Shown here piece by piece: positions 23,601-34,653 of a DNA stretch of 64,000 nucleotides; positions within the stretch are counted from its first letter, which is position 1; each line of letters opens with the position of its first letter. The notes under the pieces were generated by a model. The model saw nothing but the letters and a program-made list of their open reading frames with translations. It searched no databases and was not told the origin of the DNA. The position numbers and the translations under genes are program-made. The stretch comes from Massariosphaeria phaeospora. Taxonomy: Eukaryota; Ascomycota; Dothideomycetes; Pleosporales. The stretch spans positions 992,001 through 1,056,000 of the forward strand of contig JAADJZ010000016.1 of assembly GCA_011032825.1 (NCBI GenBank), given 5' to 3'.

Positions 23601-25745
23601 AGAACTATGTTGAACATGTTAAAATAGTACTAAAGTGCTTTAACAAGTTTAACTTTTAACTTAAACTAAAAAAGTGCGAATTTTACAAGCGCAAAGTTGC
23701 ATTTTTTAGATACGTAGTAGAAGCAAACAGAGTACGCATAAGCAAAGACAAAATTAAAGTAGTTAAAAAATAGCTACAACTTAAGAATGTCAAGGAAATA
23801 CAATTTTTCTTAGAGTTTTTAAACTTTAATTAACAGTTTATTAAAGATTACTTGAAAATTGCTATACTTTTAACAAAACTTACGCGAAAGAATACAGCTT
23901 TTGCATAAAGCAAAAAAGCAAAAAAAACTTTCTAACAGCTTAAAAACGCAAGCATTAGTTTACTATGCTTTTAAATATTTCAAGCAAAACAACTTTTACG
24001 CTTTAAAACCAACGCGTTGGATTTTGCGCTAGGAGAATGTGCTAGTTAATTGCACAAAAGCAAATAGCACTTTATTGCTTATTACTTACGCAAGTTTTTA
24101 AAACTTAAAGAACAATACAACGTGCACGACAAAGAACTGCTAGCTATTGTTGCATGCTTACAACATTAGAGAGTATACGCAAAAAGCTACTTAAAATTTA
24201 CAATATTTACAAATTACAAGAACTTAGTTAATTTTACAGCTACTAAAGTACTTAACTAAAAGCAAGTTAGATAGTTAGAAATGTTAAGCTAGTACAAGTT
24301 TAAAATCGTGTACACACTAAAAAAAAACAATAGCAAAGCTAACGCTTTTAGCTAACAACATAATATTGCTAAAACAAAAAAAATTATCGACACCGCGATA
24401 CTTAAGGTTAACTAAAACAAATTACTAAAACTAGCTAGAACGCTAAACGTGCTTCTAAAAACTGTAATTATAGTTTTAAAAAAATTGCAAGAAGCAATTA
24501 TACAACAACATTACGATAACCTAGTTTACAGTTACTTTAAAATTACAAGAACAATAAAACTTATTAAGCAAAACTACAAGTTTAGCGGAATAAAAAAAAA
24601 GTTACTGCAATTGTCAAGAAATGTGCAAACTATTAGAAGAACAAACATAGTACCTACGCACAATACAAGAAAATGCAAGCCTTAGAGCTACTAAATAAGC
24701 TTTGAACTAATATTTCTATAGATTTCGTAACAAAATTGCTTTTGTTAAAAGACTTTGCTATAGAAATAGCTTACAACGCTATTATAGTTATAGTCAACTA
24801 ATTTACTAAGTACGCAGAAATAATACTCTTTAAGAACACATATACTGCGCAACAACTAGAATTTATTTTTCTAGATCAACTTATTAGATACTATAAAATA
24901 CTCAAATTAATTATTAGTAACAGAAACAAGCTTTTTACATCGAACTATTGAACAACTTTATTAGCCGCAATTAAAACGAAACGCAAACTATTAACAGCGT
25001 ATTATCTACAAACAAACGAGTAAACAAAAAGAACAAATTAAACTATAAAGACATATCTAAGAATATACAGCAATAAACAACAAACTAATTAAGTAAAGCT
25101 TTTACTAATAGCATAATTAGCGTATAACAACAAATTATCTAAGTTTACAAAATAGACACTGTACTACGCGAATTACAAAAAACACTTATATTTTTTTAAA
25201 AAAACGCTTTTAGGCGCGAAAGCTAAGACTGCTACAAAAGTAGTAAAAAAGCTTAAAAAAGTACATAAGTTACTACAAAGTAAACTTGAAATAGCGCAAC
25301 GCTAAAGCATTTTATATGTTAACTAAAAACAAAAAATAGCACTTTAGCTAAAAAGAAGGAATAGAGTTTATCTCTTTACAAAGAATTTGCGCACTAAACA
25401 ACTAAGCAAAAGTCTAGACAACGTCAAAGTTAAACTATTTTTAATATTAGAACAACGAAGCCTAGTTAATTACAAATTAAACTTGCTTAAAGACGCAAAA
25501 ATCCACCTAGTATTCTACATATTCTTGTTGAAACTAGCTAACCTACAAACGCTACTCTAGCGAACCTTTCGCTATAAAACTAAAGAAAAAAACGAATTTA
25601 AAGTTAAAAAAATTATTGCACACCGAGTTGTGGATAACTAGAAAGAATATCTAGTTAAATAGTTAAGCTACCTAGACAGCGAAAACACATAGAAACTAAA
25701 CACAAACTTTACAAACTGCTACTAGATTCTAGCACGGTATTAGTA
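20700..25745 (+). pseudogene. Gypsy gag-pol remains with chromodomain
   Basis: Order of recognisable parts: a gag segment at 21114-21317 (INTL/LIKKSI.DNKLYEL type); a zinc knuckle near 21450 reading CYNCSKLSYIFSNC, where the His of CCHC is now Tyr; reverse transcriptase with TRYRHYEYTIMLFKLTNALAT near 23445; and the active-site box at 23564-23587 now reading YLDNIIIY instead of YLDD. Next are an RNase H region near 24000-24200 and an integrase zinc-binding segment at 24480-24690, followed by SIDFVTKL near 24714. A C-terminal chromodomain lies at about 25617-25745 (HRVVDN, KEYLVK, SYLDSENT, ILARY), with Trp codons turned to stops. Many stops are TAG or TAA. Nothing here can be functional. Confidence 0.9.
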
Positions 25746-25792
25746 GAAACACTATAACTAGCAACGAAAAAATCGATTAAGCCTATTGTAGC

Positions 25793-26032
25793 CTACATTG
25801 CAAGCGAAAACTCTATTCTAATCAACGCTGCAGGACAGTTAATTTTCTTTGCTAGCTTAGTTTCGCCCGACGCTTTTATTTCTAACGCAAGACAAAAAGT
25901 TTTTTTGCGCGCCCGCTTTTTCGCTTGCTTTAGAATCTTTTTATTTTGCAGCAAACGATTTATTACCTCTGCTAACAATTTTTTATTTTTATTTACTTTC
26001 TTTCTATACTTTTTACGAGTACGATTTAACAA
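25793..26032 (-). other. Antisense open frame near the gypsy 3' end
   Basis: A 79-codon open frame on the minus strand between the chromodomain and the 3' LTR. The product is very basic, with many KK/RR pairs and leucines at helical spacing (LLAEVINRLLQNKKILKQAK). It is less AT-rich than the surroundings. It may be an antisense gene carried by the element, or chance. I do not recognise a family. Confidence 0.3.
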
Positions 26033-26317
26033 CTTCTACAACATGTTAACACACGCTTAACTTAAACGCGTGCACTTAGCGCACTTTAGGCAAAAGTCTA
26101 GCATAACAAAGCAATCTAAGCTTTGCAAGAAACAATAGTTACAAGCGATTTTAGCAAGTGTATTAGCTTAACGAATTTTAGAGCTAAGACAAAAGCAACG
26201 ATAAGTTAACGAAAACATCGCAAGTTGCTACTAGCTAAATGCGAGGTAACTTCGGCTACTTGTACAAAATAAGCAGCTTTCACAATTCAAAAACGAATTA
26301 TTAAAAAGAGAGAATAA

Positions 26318-26749
26318 TGTTACAATCTAGTATTACGACTAGGCTTAGCGCAAAGCGCTTAGGTTATAAGCAACTAATAGAGTTACATAGCAAGCTAATT
26401 GAACTTTAGTTATGTAACTGCTTACTAGTAAGCGCTTAGAAATAAGCGCGCTTAGTAGTAAGCGCTTAGCAACAAGCGCCGCTTAAAAGTAAGCGCTTAA
26501 GAATAAGCAAGAACACTTTCTAGTATATAGACTACGAAAGACAACGCACTTTTACAGTCGTTGTTTTTAATCTCTTAATCTACTAAGTTAACTTTTACTT
26601 TGACTTTTATACTCTTTGTAGAACGAAGCTTGCTACTGCCTTAGTATTAAACGCTATACAAACTCTTTCTAGTTCATCGAACTTACTTACTTCTTAAAAA
26701 CCAACCAAAGCTTAATAAACGACTTTTTCAAGTTCGCTTAGCTTTTACA
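26318..26749 (+). repeat. 3' LTR of the gypsy element
   Basis: 432 bp, TGTTACAATC...GCTTTTACA, followed by the target duplication CTAGT. Differs from the 5' LTR only by transitions, in both directions, so both LTRs were mutated after insertion. Confidence 0.95.
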
Positions 26750-27667
26750 CTAGTATAATTTTACCTAGCGCGTTTTTGTATGCGCGTTAAAGTTCTTTAA
26801 CTATTCTAAACTAAGCGCGTTGTTAGTTTAGCTATTTTTAAAAACTAAAAGCTTTTAATTGCGTAGTATATTTGCTTTTTTGTACTATGCTAAGAAGTAA
26901 ACGCGTTTTTTGTAGATAATAAAAAGCGAAATTGCGTACCTAGCAGCGCAAATGCTTTGAATTAGTGTAACCTACTTGCAATTGCTTAGCTAAATAAAAT
27001 TTAGTTTTGCGCGTTTTTTTAAGCTTGTAACAACTTTTATTGTACTAACTACGTTTATTTAGAAGCTACTTTTGTTAAAGTTGTGTACGTTGTTGTTATA
27101 AACGCTGTACTTAGCTTTAGTATTCTCTACTAGCTTAAACTACGCGCTAATTATTTCTAGATTCTTTTAGAGTATTCTTTAGCAGTTTTTTGCTTAATTA
27201 AAAGCTATTTTAAGCTTAGCTAAACGCGTTACAAAGCGCTTAGCCTAGCATTTGCTAACAAGCTTTTTTCTACGCATAGCTAGCAATTTATTAGCTATAT
27301 CTACTACTTCGCACAGCTAAAGCGCAAATTCTCGCAAATCGAAGTTAAGAATATAAGTTATTAGATAATTGTTTGCTTTTTAGTTGTAGTAAACTTATAG
27401 CAACCGTTGCGTATAGCAAGCCTATAGCTAAATTTGTTGTATTAACTAGTTAACGTAGAGCGTAGTGTATTAAACGCCTTAGCAGCGCGTTAAAAGCTTT
27501 AAAATTAGCAGTTATAATAAGCAAAGAAAGCAAGCTAGTTTTAGCTTTTTTTACTAGTTAATAGCGCGTTTTGTTGTTAAAGTATGTTGCGTTGATAAAA
27601 GAGTATGTAGTTTTGGTAGAAACTAACTAGCTCGATAATGTAACTAGCTTGATAATAGAATACGTTA

Positions 27668-28298
27668 TACTTTATTTCTTTCTAGTATAAAGTAAGCTAA
27701 AGTTAATAAATTTAAAAATACTATTAACTTTTTACTTTGTTTAAAAGTAGAAGTAGATTAACTATAACTAGCTAACGCTAACGTTAACTAGCGTAAGTAA
27801 GTATTAAAAGTAAATTAAGCGCACTACGCTGCGTACCTGTAGAATCTTTTTGTTTAGATAAAGCGTTTAGCTCTTTTCTCGCAGAGGCTCTCAATACTCT
27901 TGTAGAGAGTTCTGTTGGATGTCGCCTGTCACGCAAAGTGAAAGTACAATAGCCAACGCTGTGATTGGTCGGCTTGTGATCGGGAGCGCCGAGGTCATTG
28001 CCGCGGCTCGTGAAAGGCACGCCAGATCCGTCCGACGGCAACTCATTCACATCCACGCCTCTCCCACTGCAACTTCACAACTTCCAGCGCAAAGTTCCGT
28101 GCACCTGTATCTTCTCGCTTCCCAGAGTTGACTTCGTCCGTCTTCTGGGTGCGCGCTTCCGCAAATCTTTGTTTGTAATCAGGCAGACCCCGCAAACCTG
28201 CAGCCCTTGACGTCGGCAGCCGCTTCCAGTCTTGCGCACTCTTCGCGCGGCCTTTCTACTCCCTGATGCCAGCACGGTGAGTCGCGTCAAGTGGAGAG
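27668..28298. other. Right edge of the AT island and PEX13 upstream region
   Basis: AT-rich sequence continues to about 27790 and then gives way to normal composition within roughly 60 bp. The remaining 450 bp up to the PEX13 start holds no supported gene and presumably the PEX13 promoter. The transposon island therefore ends about 0.5 kb from a conserved gene. Confidence 0.6.
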
Positions 28299-29745
28299 AT
28301 GGCTGCCCCGTCGCCGCCGAAGCCCTGGGAGCGAGGCGGAGGTGCTACGAGCGCATCAGTTGGTGAGCATGCTTGGTTAGCCAGACATGGGACAGAAAGA
28401 CTAACTACCAAAACGCAGGGCTCACCGGATCAGGCGCTACAACATCGCAGGCCGCGCCGATAATGGCCACGTCGACTTCGGCATCCTCAAATCCCCCTCC
28501 GCTGCCCGAACTTCCCAACGCGCTCAGTTCGGTCGCGAATCGCAACGCCAACAACTACTCAACCATGAACGCGAACCGATATTCCTCTCCATACGGCGGT
28601 GGTGGGTATAACAACTATTCGTCTCCATATTCACGCATGGGTGGTGGCGGCTATGGGTCGATGTATGGTGGTGGTGGCGGCATGTACGGGAACATGGGAG
28701 GCATGGGAGGCATGGGAGGCATGGGCATGGGTATGGGCATGGGAGGGATGTATGGGGGCATGGGCATGCCCGGCGACCCGAACAACCAAAGCCTTACACA
28801 GTCCTTCAGCCAGAGTACACAGGCGACGTTCCAGCTGATCGAGAGCATTGTTGGCGCATTCGGCGGGTTTGCGCAAATGCTTGAGAGCACGTACATGGCT
28901 ACACATTCGTCGTTCTTTGGTAGGTTGCTATTCAACAGCTTTTCGATCGCGTGCTAACATACCGCGTAGCAATGGTTTCGGTCGCAGAACAGTTTGGTAC
29001 CCTCAGACAAACGCTAGGCTCCGTACTCGGCATATTCACATTGATGCGATGGATACGTACCGCGATTGCCAAACTTACCGGACGCCCTCTTCCCGCCTCG
29101 TCGACAGATTTGACGCCTGCCAGCTTTGCTGCTTTTACCGGTCGTCTCCCGGACGGCTCGCCAGCGGCTGCGAAGCCTTCGAAGAAACCGTTCATCATGT
29201 TTATGGTGGCCGTGTTTGGCCTCCCGTATCTCATGGGCAAGTTGATAAAGGCCCTCGCGCGATCTCAAGAAGAACAAGAGAAGCGGAAGATGGCCGAGAA
29301 CCCGCAGGCATACGGCGAGCAGCTTGACCCCAGCAAGCTTGAGTTCTGCCGCGTGCTCTACGACTTCACTCCGGACTCCAACATGAATGCCGCGCAAGGC
29401 CTTGATCTTCCAGTGAAGAAAGGCGACATGGTCGCGGTGCTCAGTAAGACCGATCCCCTCGGCAACCCCTCCGAGTGGTGGCGATGCCGCGCCCGAGATG
29501 GGCGGATGGGCTATCTCCCTGGGGTATACCTCGAAGTCATCCAGCGAAGACATCCGGCACAGATTACCAGCGGGAGCCAGGCTGGTAGCCCGGCAGGAAG
29601 CAGGGCACAGACCATGACGAGCAGTAGTGGGAGCAGAGCTGCAACGCTGACTGAGGCCAAGGTGCCTGAGAAGGCTCTCAAGCCCGAAGGCAAAGTTGCA
29701 GACATGGGTGTGGAGAGCTTCCAGAAGGGCGCATTTTATTCATAA
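28299..29745 (+). CDS. pex13: Peroxin 13, peroxisomal docking protein
   Basis: Three exons, 28299-28362, 28419-28919 and 28970-29745, give 446 residues. The N-terminus (MAAPSPPKPWERGG) and a Tyr/Gly/Met-rich stretch of YGGGG, MGGMGG repeats (about residues 80-150) are typical of fungal Pex13. Hydrophobic segments lie near SVLGIFTLMRWI and FIMFMVAVFGLPYLMG (about residues 263-279). The C-terminal SH3 domain (about 312-376) shows RVLYDFTPD, KKGDMVAVLS, EWWRCRARDGRMGYLPG and YLEVI. Pex13 sits in the peroxisome membrane and binds Pex14 and Pex5 to import matrix proteins. The low-complexity Gly region is now thought to form the pore phase with other peroxins. Intact gene, immediately right of the transposon island. 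Confidence 0.96.
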
Positions 29746-30333
29746 CGTCGCTTAGCGCGTTTGTAGTTTCACTATGTTCAGACTTATTCCGGTCGCCTGG
29801 GTTTTCCTCTTAGGTTGCGCTTTGTTTATTGGGACTGGGTTGGAGGGCTTCTGTGTATACTTTAGGGTTGAAAATTCTGGGCTGATGCGCAGAGAGGAAT
29901 GGGTATCGTGGATGTAGCTCTGAAAACGAACTACAACGCTCTATTTTGTGAATGGTCCAATTGTTGAAAGAACTATCACGTGTCGTGGCGGAGCCTCCAG
30001 CTCGATCTCCGGAAGCTAACTTTGGTTGACCTGGCAAAGCAAGCTCGCGAAGCAAGGAAGTGTTACCAGCAAACTTGAAGCGATCGCGATCAACCACCTG
30101 TCGGACGTACTTAAGCTTCTATTGCACTTTACTACTCACCGGCCCCCCACCTTCCCTCTTTCTTCCAACTTCCCTCAACCGTTCCTGCCCACCTCCGCGA
30201 ACGCCGCAACCACACCCGAATCTTTGCCCCGCCGCAGCCTGCCCTGCACCACAACCCACATCGCTCGACAGTACAGTACCATACCCCACGGAACATCGTA
30301 GGAGGGGAGGATACAGATACAGGCAGGCCACAA
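29746..30333. other. Intergenic between PEX13 and the E2 gene
   Basis: Contains the PEX13 3' region and the upstream region of the E2 gene, including a pyrimidine-rich stretch at about 30130-30260. No gene is supported. Confidence 0.5.
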
Positions 30334-31014
30334 TGTTTGCATCGAAGAGGCTCGGAAAGGTAAGTCTTACAACAACACGCAGATGTGGGCGCAAACTGAT
30401 GTTTTGAGTAGGAGCTCCAGAAGGTACTTTACTTTGTTCTGCACAGCGCTGCTGGATATAGGTACATGGACCTGGCTGACAGTGACAGCTGCACGAGAAA
30501 CTGCCGCCGGGCATCACGTTGATCCAGGCCGACGATCTGAAGGAATGGCTCATGGACATCCAGGTCGTGGACTCCAACCCGATCTACCAGAACGAGGTCT
30601 ACCGGCTCAAGTTCATGTTCAGCCCCGACTACCCCATCCAGGTCAGTCCCGTCCCGTCCATCCAGTCCCGTCCCTATCTCCACAGACCCGCACGCGCTCC
30701 CCCTCCTGCTCCCTCACCCCCGCTAACATATCCGCCCCCCGCCCCAGGCCCCCGAAGTCGTCTTCGTCGCCGACGAAACCCACCCGATACCATGGCACCC
30801 GCACGTGTACTCCAACGGCATCATCTGCCTCGACCTGCTGGACCGCCAGGGCTGGAGCCCCGTGCACAACGTCGAGAGCGTGTGCGTCAGCCTGCAGAGC
30901 ATGCTGACCAGCAACACCAAGAAGGAGCGGCCGCCGGGTGACGAGAACTTTGTCAAGCACAATAAGCAGCGGCCGAGGGATATCAACTTTGTGTTCCATG
31001 ATAATCAGGTGTAG
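30334..31014 (+). CDS. Ubiquitin-conjugating enzyme, UBE2W/Ubc16 type
   Basis: Four exons, 30334-30360, 30413-30424, 30489-30641 and 30748-31014, give 152 residues, the length of UBE2W. Exon 2 is only 12 bp and encodes ELQK, completing the usual E2 N-terminal helix (RLGK-ELQK-LHEKLPPGI). The core shows MFSPDYPIQAPEV, then HPHVYSNGIICLDLL, with the active-site Cys at residue 91, the position reported for human UBE2W. VESVCVSLQSMLTSN and a C-terminal FVKHNKQRPRDINFVFHDN also match that subfamily. UBE2W-type enzymes attach ubiquitin to the alpha-amino group of substrates with flexible N-termini. The other possibility is another class-I E2, but the VHPHVYSNG and tail features favour UBE2W. Confidence 0.92.
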
Positions 31015-31717
31015 AGGGAGGCGGGTGGGTAGGGTGCATGGATGTCATGGTGGGACAGAGGGAGTGGTGGTATGGTTGGCTTCTACGGACACAGGTTGCA
31101 TGGGAGGGTTCAAAAGGCGTTGGGTTGGCGAATGGGATGGGTGGGTTGGCGGGCTTTATTGGCATGGATGGTTTTACATGGGCTTGAGGTTCATTGCTTG
31201 GGAGAGGTCTTTTGAATTGACTTTTTGAGACTGGACATCATTCGATCTGCAGTAGCCAAATGCGTCAGCCAACTCAGAGTCAGGCATTTCCCTATGCCTC
31301 CAAATCGACAGACTTCTTCTGGGTTGCCTCTCCTCGAACATCATCAATAGAGCTGCAAGCACCCAAAATCCCCGCGATTCTCTTGGCAGCATATGTGATT
31401 TCAGTAATATATACAGAGTTCCCTGGTGTAATTCCAAAGCCCTGTTGATCCACCAAGCTAGGTAACACTAACAACAGAACTACCTGGAGCGCCAGAGTGG
31501 TGTCTGTCTATAAAGGTCGAGGTACACAGGTGTAGTGGGGCCGAGCGCCGATGCAGCGAACCAGCCGCCTCGGCTATCGATAGCGGCCGGAAAAATCCAT
31601 TGGCCGAATTTTTCATATTAGCGCAGACCTCAAAACGAACTTTTTGCTCCACCGCCCTCCCACTCCATCCCCCTCCATCGCACCCTTAGACCCGCCCACC
31701 CGCTACACACCCCCAGC
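31015..31717. other. Intergenic upstream of the Hsp70 gene
   Basis: Contains the E2 3' region (G-rich GGTGGG/GTTGG runs) and the Hsp70 promoter. A CCAAT box lies on the minus strand near 31600. I see no additional gene. Confidence 0.5.
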
Positions 31718-32445
31718 ATGAGTGAAGAAGTTTACGACGGTGCCATTGGCATCGATCTCGGTGCGCGCCCCCCTTCCAACCCTCGGCTGCAGAAATACTG
31801 ATGTTCACCGCCAGGCACGACCTACTCTTGTGTGGCCAACTATGAGGGTACCAACGTCGAGATCAGTATGTGCCCCGCCCTCCCAATGCACGAAAGGGCC
31901 ATGTTCTAACCTTTGCGCTCGCAGTCGCCAACGAGCAGGGTAGCTTCACGACGCCCTCGTTCGTGTCCTTCACCAGCGAGGAGCGTCTGATTGGTGAGGC
32001 CGCGAAGAACCAGGCGGCCATGAACCCCGAAAACACAGTCTTCGACATCAAGTGCGCGCACTCTTTCCCCTCCTGCCCGGTGCAATCAATGCTGACAGTG
32101 GCAGGCGCCTGATCGGCCGCCGATTCGAGGACGAGACCGTCAAGAAGGATGTTAAGTCGTGGCCCTTCAAGGTCACCGACCAGGGTGGCAGCCCCATGGT
32201 CGAGGTCGAGTACCTCGGCGAGAGGAAGACTTTCTCCCCGCAGGAGATCTCTGCCATGGTCCTTGGAAAGGTAGGGTCTGCCCCTGCCGCACTGTACCGC
32301 TCTGGCTAACCCCCCGCAGATGAAAGAGGTCGCAGAGGTCAAGCTCGGCAAGAAGGTTGAGAAGGCCGTCGTCACTGTCCCCGCCTACTTCAACGACAAT
32401 CAGCGACAGGCCACCAAGGACGCCGGTGCCATCGCCGGCCTGAAC

Positions 32446-32483
<38 letters not shown>

Positions 32484-34186
32484 CGCTTACGGTCTCGGAT
32501 CCGGAAAGAGTGGCAAGGAGAGGAACGTTCTCATCTACGACTTGGGTGGTGGCACTTTCGATGTGTCTCTCCTGCACATCCAGGGAGGTGTCTTCACTGT
32601 CAAGGCTACCGCTGGTGATACCCATCTGGGTGGCCAGGATTTCGACACTAACCTGCTCGACTTCTTCAAGAAGGAATTCACGAAGAAGACCAAAAAGGAC
32701 CTAGGTGGAGACGCACGTGCTCTCCGTCGTCTGCGGACGGCTTGCGAGCGTGCCAAGCGAACGCTCTCCAACGCCACGCAAACCACCGTCGAAATCGACT
32801 CTCTCTTTGATGGCGAGGACTTCAACTCCAACATCACCCGTGCTCGTTTCGAGGACCTGAACGCCAAGGCTTTCAACGGCACCCTCCAGCCCGTCGAGCA
32901 GGTGTTGAAGGACGCCAACATTGCCAAGGAGAAGGTCGACGAGATTGTCCTGGTCGGTGGCTCCACCCGTATTCCCAGGATACAGAAGCTTCTCAGCGAC
33001 TTCTTCAACGGCAAGAAGCTTGAGAAGTCCATCAACCCCGACGAGGCCGTTGCCTACGGTGCCGCTGTGCAGGCTGGTATCCTTTCCGGCAAGGCCACTG
33101 GCGCCGATACCGCGGACCTTCTCCTTCTCGATGTTGTTCCCCTCTCTCTTGGTGTTGCCATGGAGGGCAACATCTTCGCTCCTGTTGTCCCGCGTGGACA
33201 GACTGTGCCGTGCTTGAAGAAGGTATGCCGTCCTCAATTCCTTACTGACTTCTCGATCCTTTTGGAGCTATACGCAAATCCAGCCCCCCATCCATATCTG
33301 TCTGGCTGCCTGTGTATAGACCTGCTGTATATACCTGGTGGGGTTTTGCACAGGCGCGTCGCAGCATTGCATGTTTTCTACTTTTGTCACTGTTTTCTCG
33401 ATCCTCCTGCCAGTATAGGCAATTCCAGCCCAATTTCACATCCTCCCTGTGGTCTGGGCATGGACCTTCTGTATACACCCAAGGGGGTTTCGTACAATCA
33501 CTGGATGACTTCATACTGACTCTAATATACAGCGCACGTTCACCACGGTTGCCGATAGTCAAAGTACCGTACAATTTCGTAAGTAAACATTTCTACTATT
33601 TCTCTGGCTCTGCTTACATAATCAAAGCTGTTTTCCAGGGCGAACGCGTAAATTGCGAGGACAACACCTCTCTCGGTGAATTCACGCTTGCCCCTATCCC
33701 TCCCATGAAGGCTGGCGATGCTGTCCTGGAAGTCGTCTTCGAGGTCGACGTCAACGGTATCCTCAAGGTCACAGCCACCGAGAAGTCCTCCGGCCGCACC
33801 GCGAACATCACCATCTCCAACTCTGTCGGAAAGCTCTCTTCCACGGACATCGAGACTATGATCAACGGTAAGTCATTGACATGATGCTCATTCTGAGCTT
33901 CTCTAACGCTTGACCAGACGCCGCCAAGTTCAAGAGCAGCGACGAGGCCTTCAGCAAGAAGTTCGAGTCGCGGCAGCAGCTCGAGGCTTACATTTCGCGT
34001 GTTGAGGAGATGATATCCGACCCGACCACTGCCATCCGCCTGAAGCGTGGCCAGAAGGAGAAGATCGAGTCCGCGCTCAGCGACGCCATGGCCCAGCTTG
34101 AGATCGAGGATGCCCCCGGTGACGACCTGAAGAAGAAGGAGTTGGCGCTTAAGCGTGTCGTCACCAAGGCCTTCGCTACCCGCTAA
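31718..34186 (+). CDS. SSB1: Ribosome-associated Hsp70, Ssb type
   Basis: Eight exons: 31718-31760, 31815-31865, 31925-32051, 32105-32270, 32320-33222, 33533-33578, 33628-33867 and 33918-34186, giving 614 residues. The ATPase domain shows [61 protein letters not shown] and [14 protein letters not shown]. The substrate domain includes [16 protein letters not shown]. The short C-terminus without EEVD, ending VTKAFATR, and SWPFKV mark the Ssb class that works on nascent chains at the ribosome with Zuotin and Ssz1. Intron 5 is 310 bp, six times its neighbours. The frame stays open through most of it, so a retained intron would yield a truncated protein of about 400 codons from exon 5. Confidence 0.96.
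33223..33532 (+). other. Oversized Hsp70 intron with an internal duplication
   Basis: This intron is 310 bp, whereas the other six are 49-59 bp. It holds two diverged copies of a stretch of about 115 bp, spaced about 145 bp apart. TCTCGATCCT occurs at 33251 and 33396, and later GACCTGCTGTATATACC.. and GACCTTCTGTATACACC.. each precede a GGGGTTT run. A tandem duplication explains the length. Confidence 0.75.
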
Positions 34187-34612
34187 GTGACTCGAACACG
34201 ACGACGAGCGAGTCGGCTGCGCATCCCGCGGCAGACTCGGGCAGCACGAATTTTAGCCGGCGGCATTTCCGATAGATGTGGCGTGTTACTTTAACGATTC
34301 CTTTAATGTTTCACTCTTCCGGCATGGGAGGGATCTAACCTCTTTGCAAAAGGGACGGAAAAGTATTGTGTATCTGGTACTTTATGCGTCTGAAGGCCCC
34401 GAGTGAGTGATGCGACGACCAAACCTTTGCTCCCCTTGTGGGTGAATGGCGTTTCTTTGTATCGATTTTCTTGCCGTTTGGACAGCGTCCGATGCGGGGG
34501 AGCTGAGGGGGTGGGAGGGGGCCCCGGGCAATGAATGCGGAACGGAGATGGGAATGAGAGTGAAAATTGAAATGTTCTTTGAGCTGTGTGTGGTGCCTGT
34601 GTATGGGGTGCG

Positions 34613-34653
34613 AGTGATGTGTGTGATGTGTGTGATGTGTGTGATGTGATGAT
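34613..34653. repeat. TGTGTGA microsatellite
   Basis: Four near-perfect tandem copies of a 10-bp GTGATGTGTG-type unit. Confidence 0.8.

Larger units (their letters stand above)
20218..26749 (+). mobile_element. Full-length Ty3/gypsy chromovirus retrotransposon
   Basis: 6,532 bp with two 432-bp LTRs and a perfect 5-bp target duplication CTAGT at 20213-20217 and 26750-26754. It is inserted in element B, whose sequence resumes at 26755. The internal region carries gag, a zinc knuckle, reverse transcriptase, RNase H, integrase and a C-terminal chromodomain in gypsy order, all broken by stops. A purine-rich tract (AAAAAGAGAGAA, about 26303) precedes the 3' LTR and fits a polypurine tract. The LTRs differ at about two dozen positions, all transitions. 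The element is inactive. Confidence 0.95.
16674..27665 (-). mobile_element. Fot1/pogo-like transposon B, split by four insertions
   Basis: The terminal repeats match in inverse: TATCAAGCTAGTTACATTAT near 16685 and its complement near 27640-27655, with TA at 16672-16673 and 27666-27667. Remains of a transposase run on the minus strand; 26755-27500 is the inverse of the 14400-14900 part of element A. Inside B lie a 211-bp solo LTR, a 503-bp solo LTR, element C and the whole gypsy element. Subtracting these and their target duplications leaves about 1,867 bp, almost the length of element C (1,862 bp). That arithmetic supports the reconstruction. Confidence 0.82.
13860..27780. other. AT-rich, RIP-mutated transposon island
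   Basis: Base composition changes sharply at both edges. The island contains only transposon remains, read through on both strands, with frequent TAA and TAG stops and a visible excess of TpA. Where two copies can be compared (the gypsy LTRs, or the terminal repeats of element C), the differences are transitions. This is the signature of RIP in Dothideomycetes. No host gene survives inside. The nested order of insertions is given in the entries below. Confidence 0.92.

Noticed and set aside
32535..33237. Antisense frames of 166-178 codons in the Hsp70 gene
   Set aside because: Classic Hsp70 antisense shadow frames, caused by codon bias.
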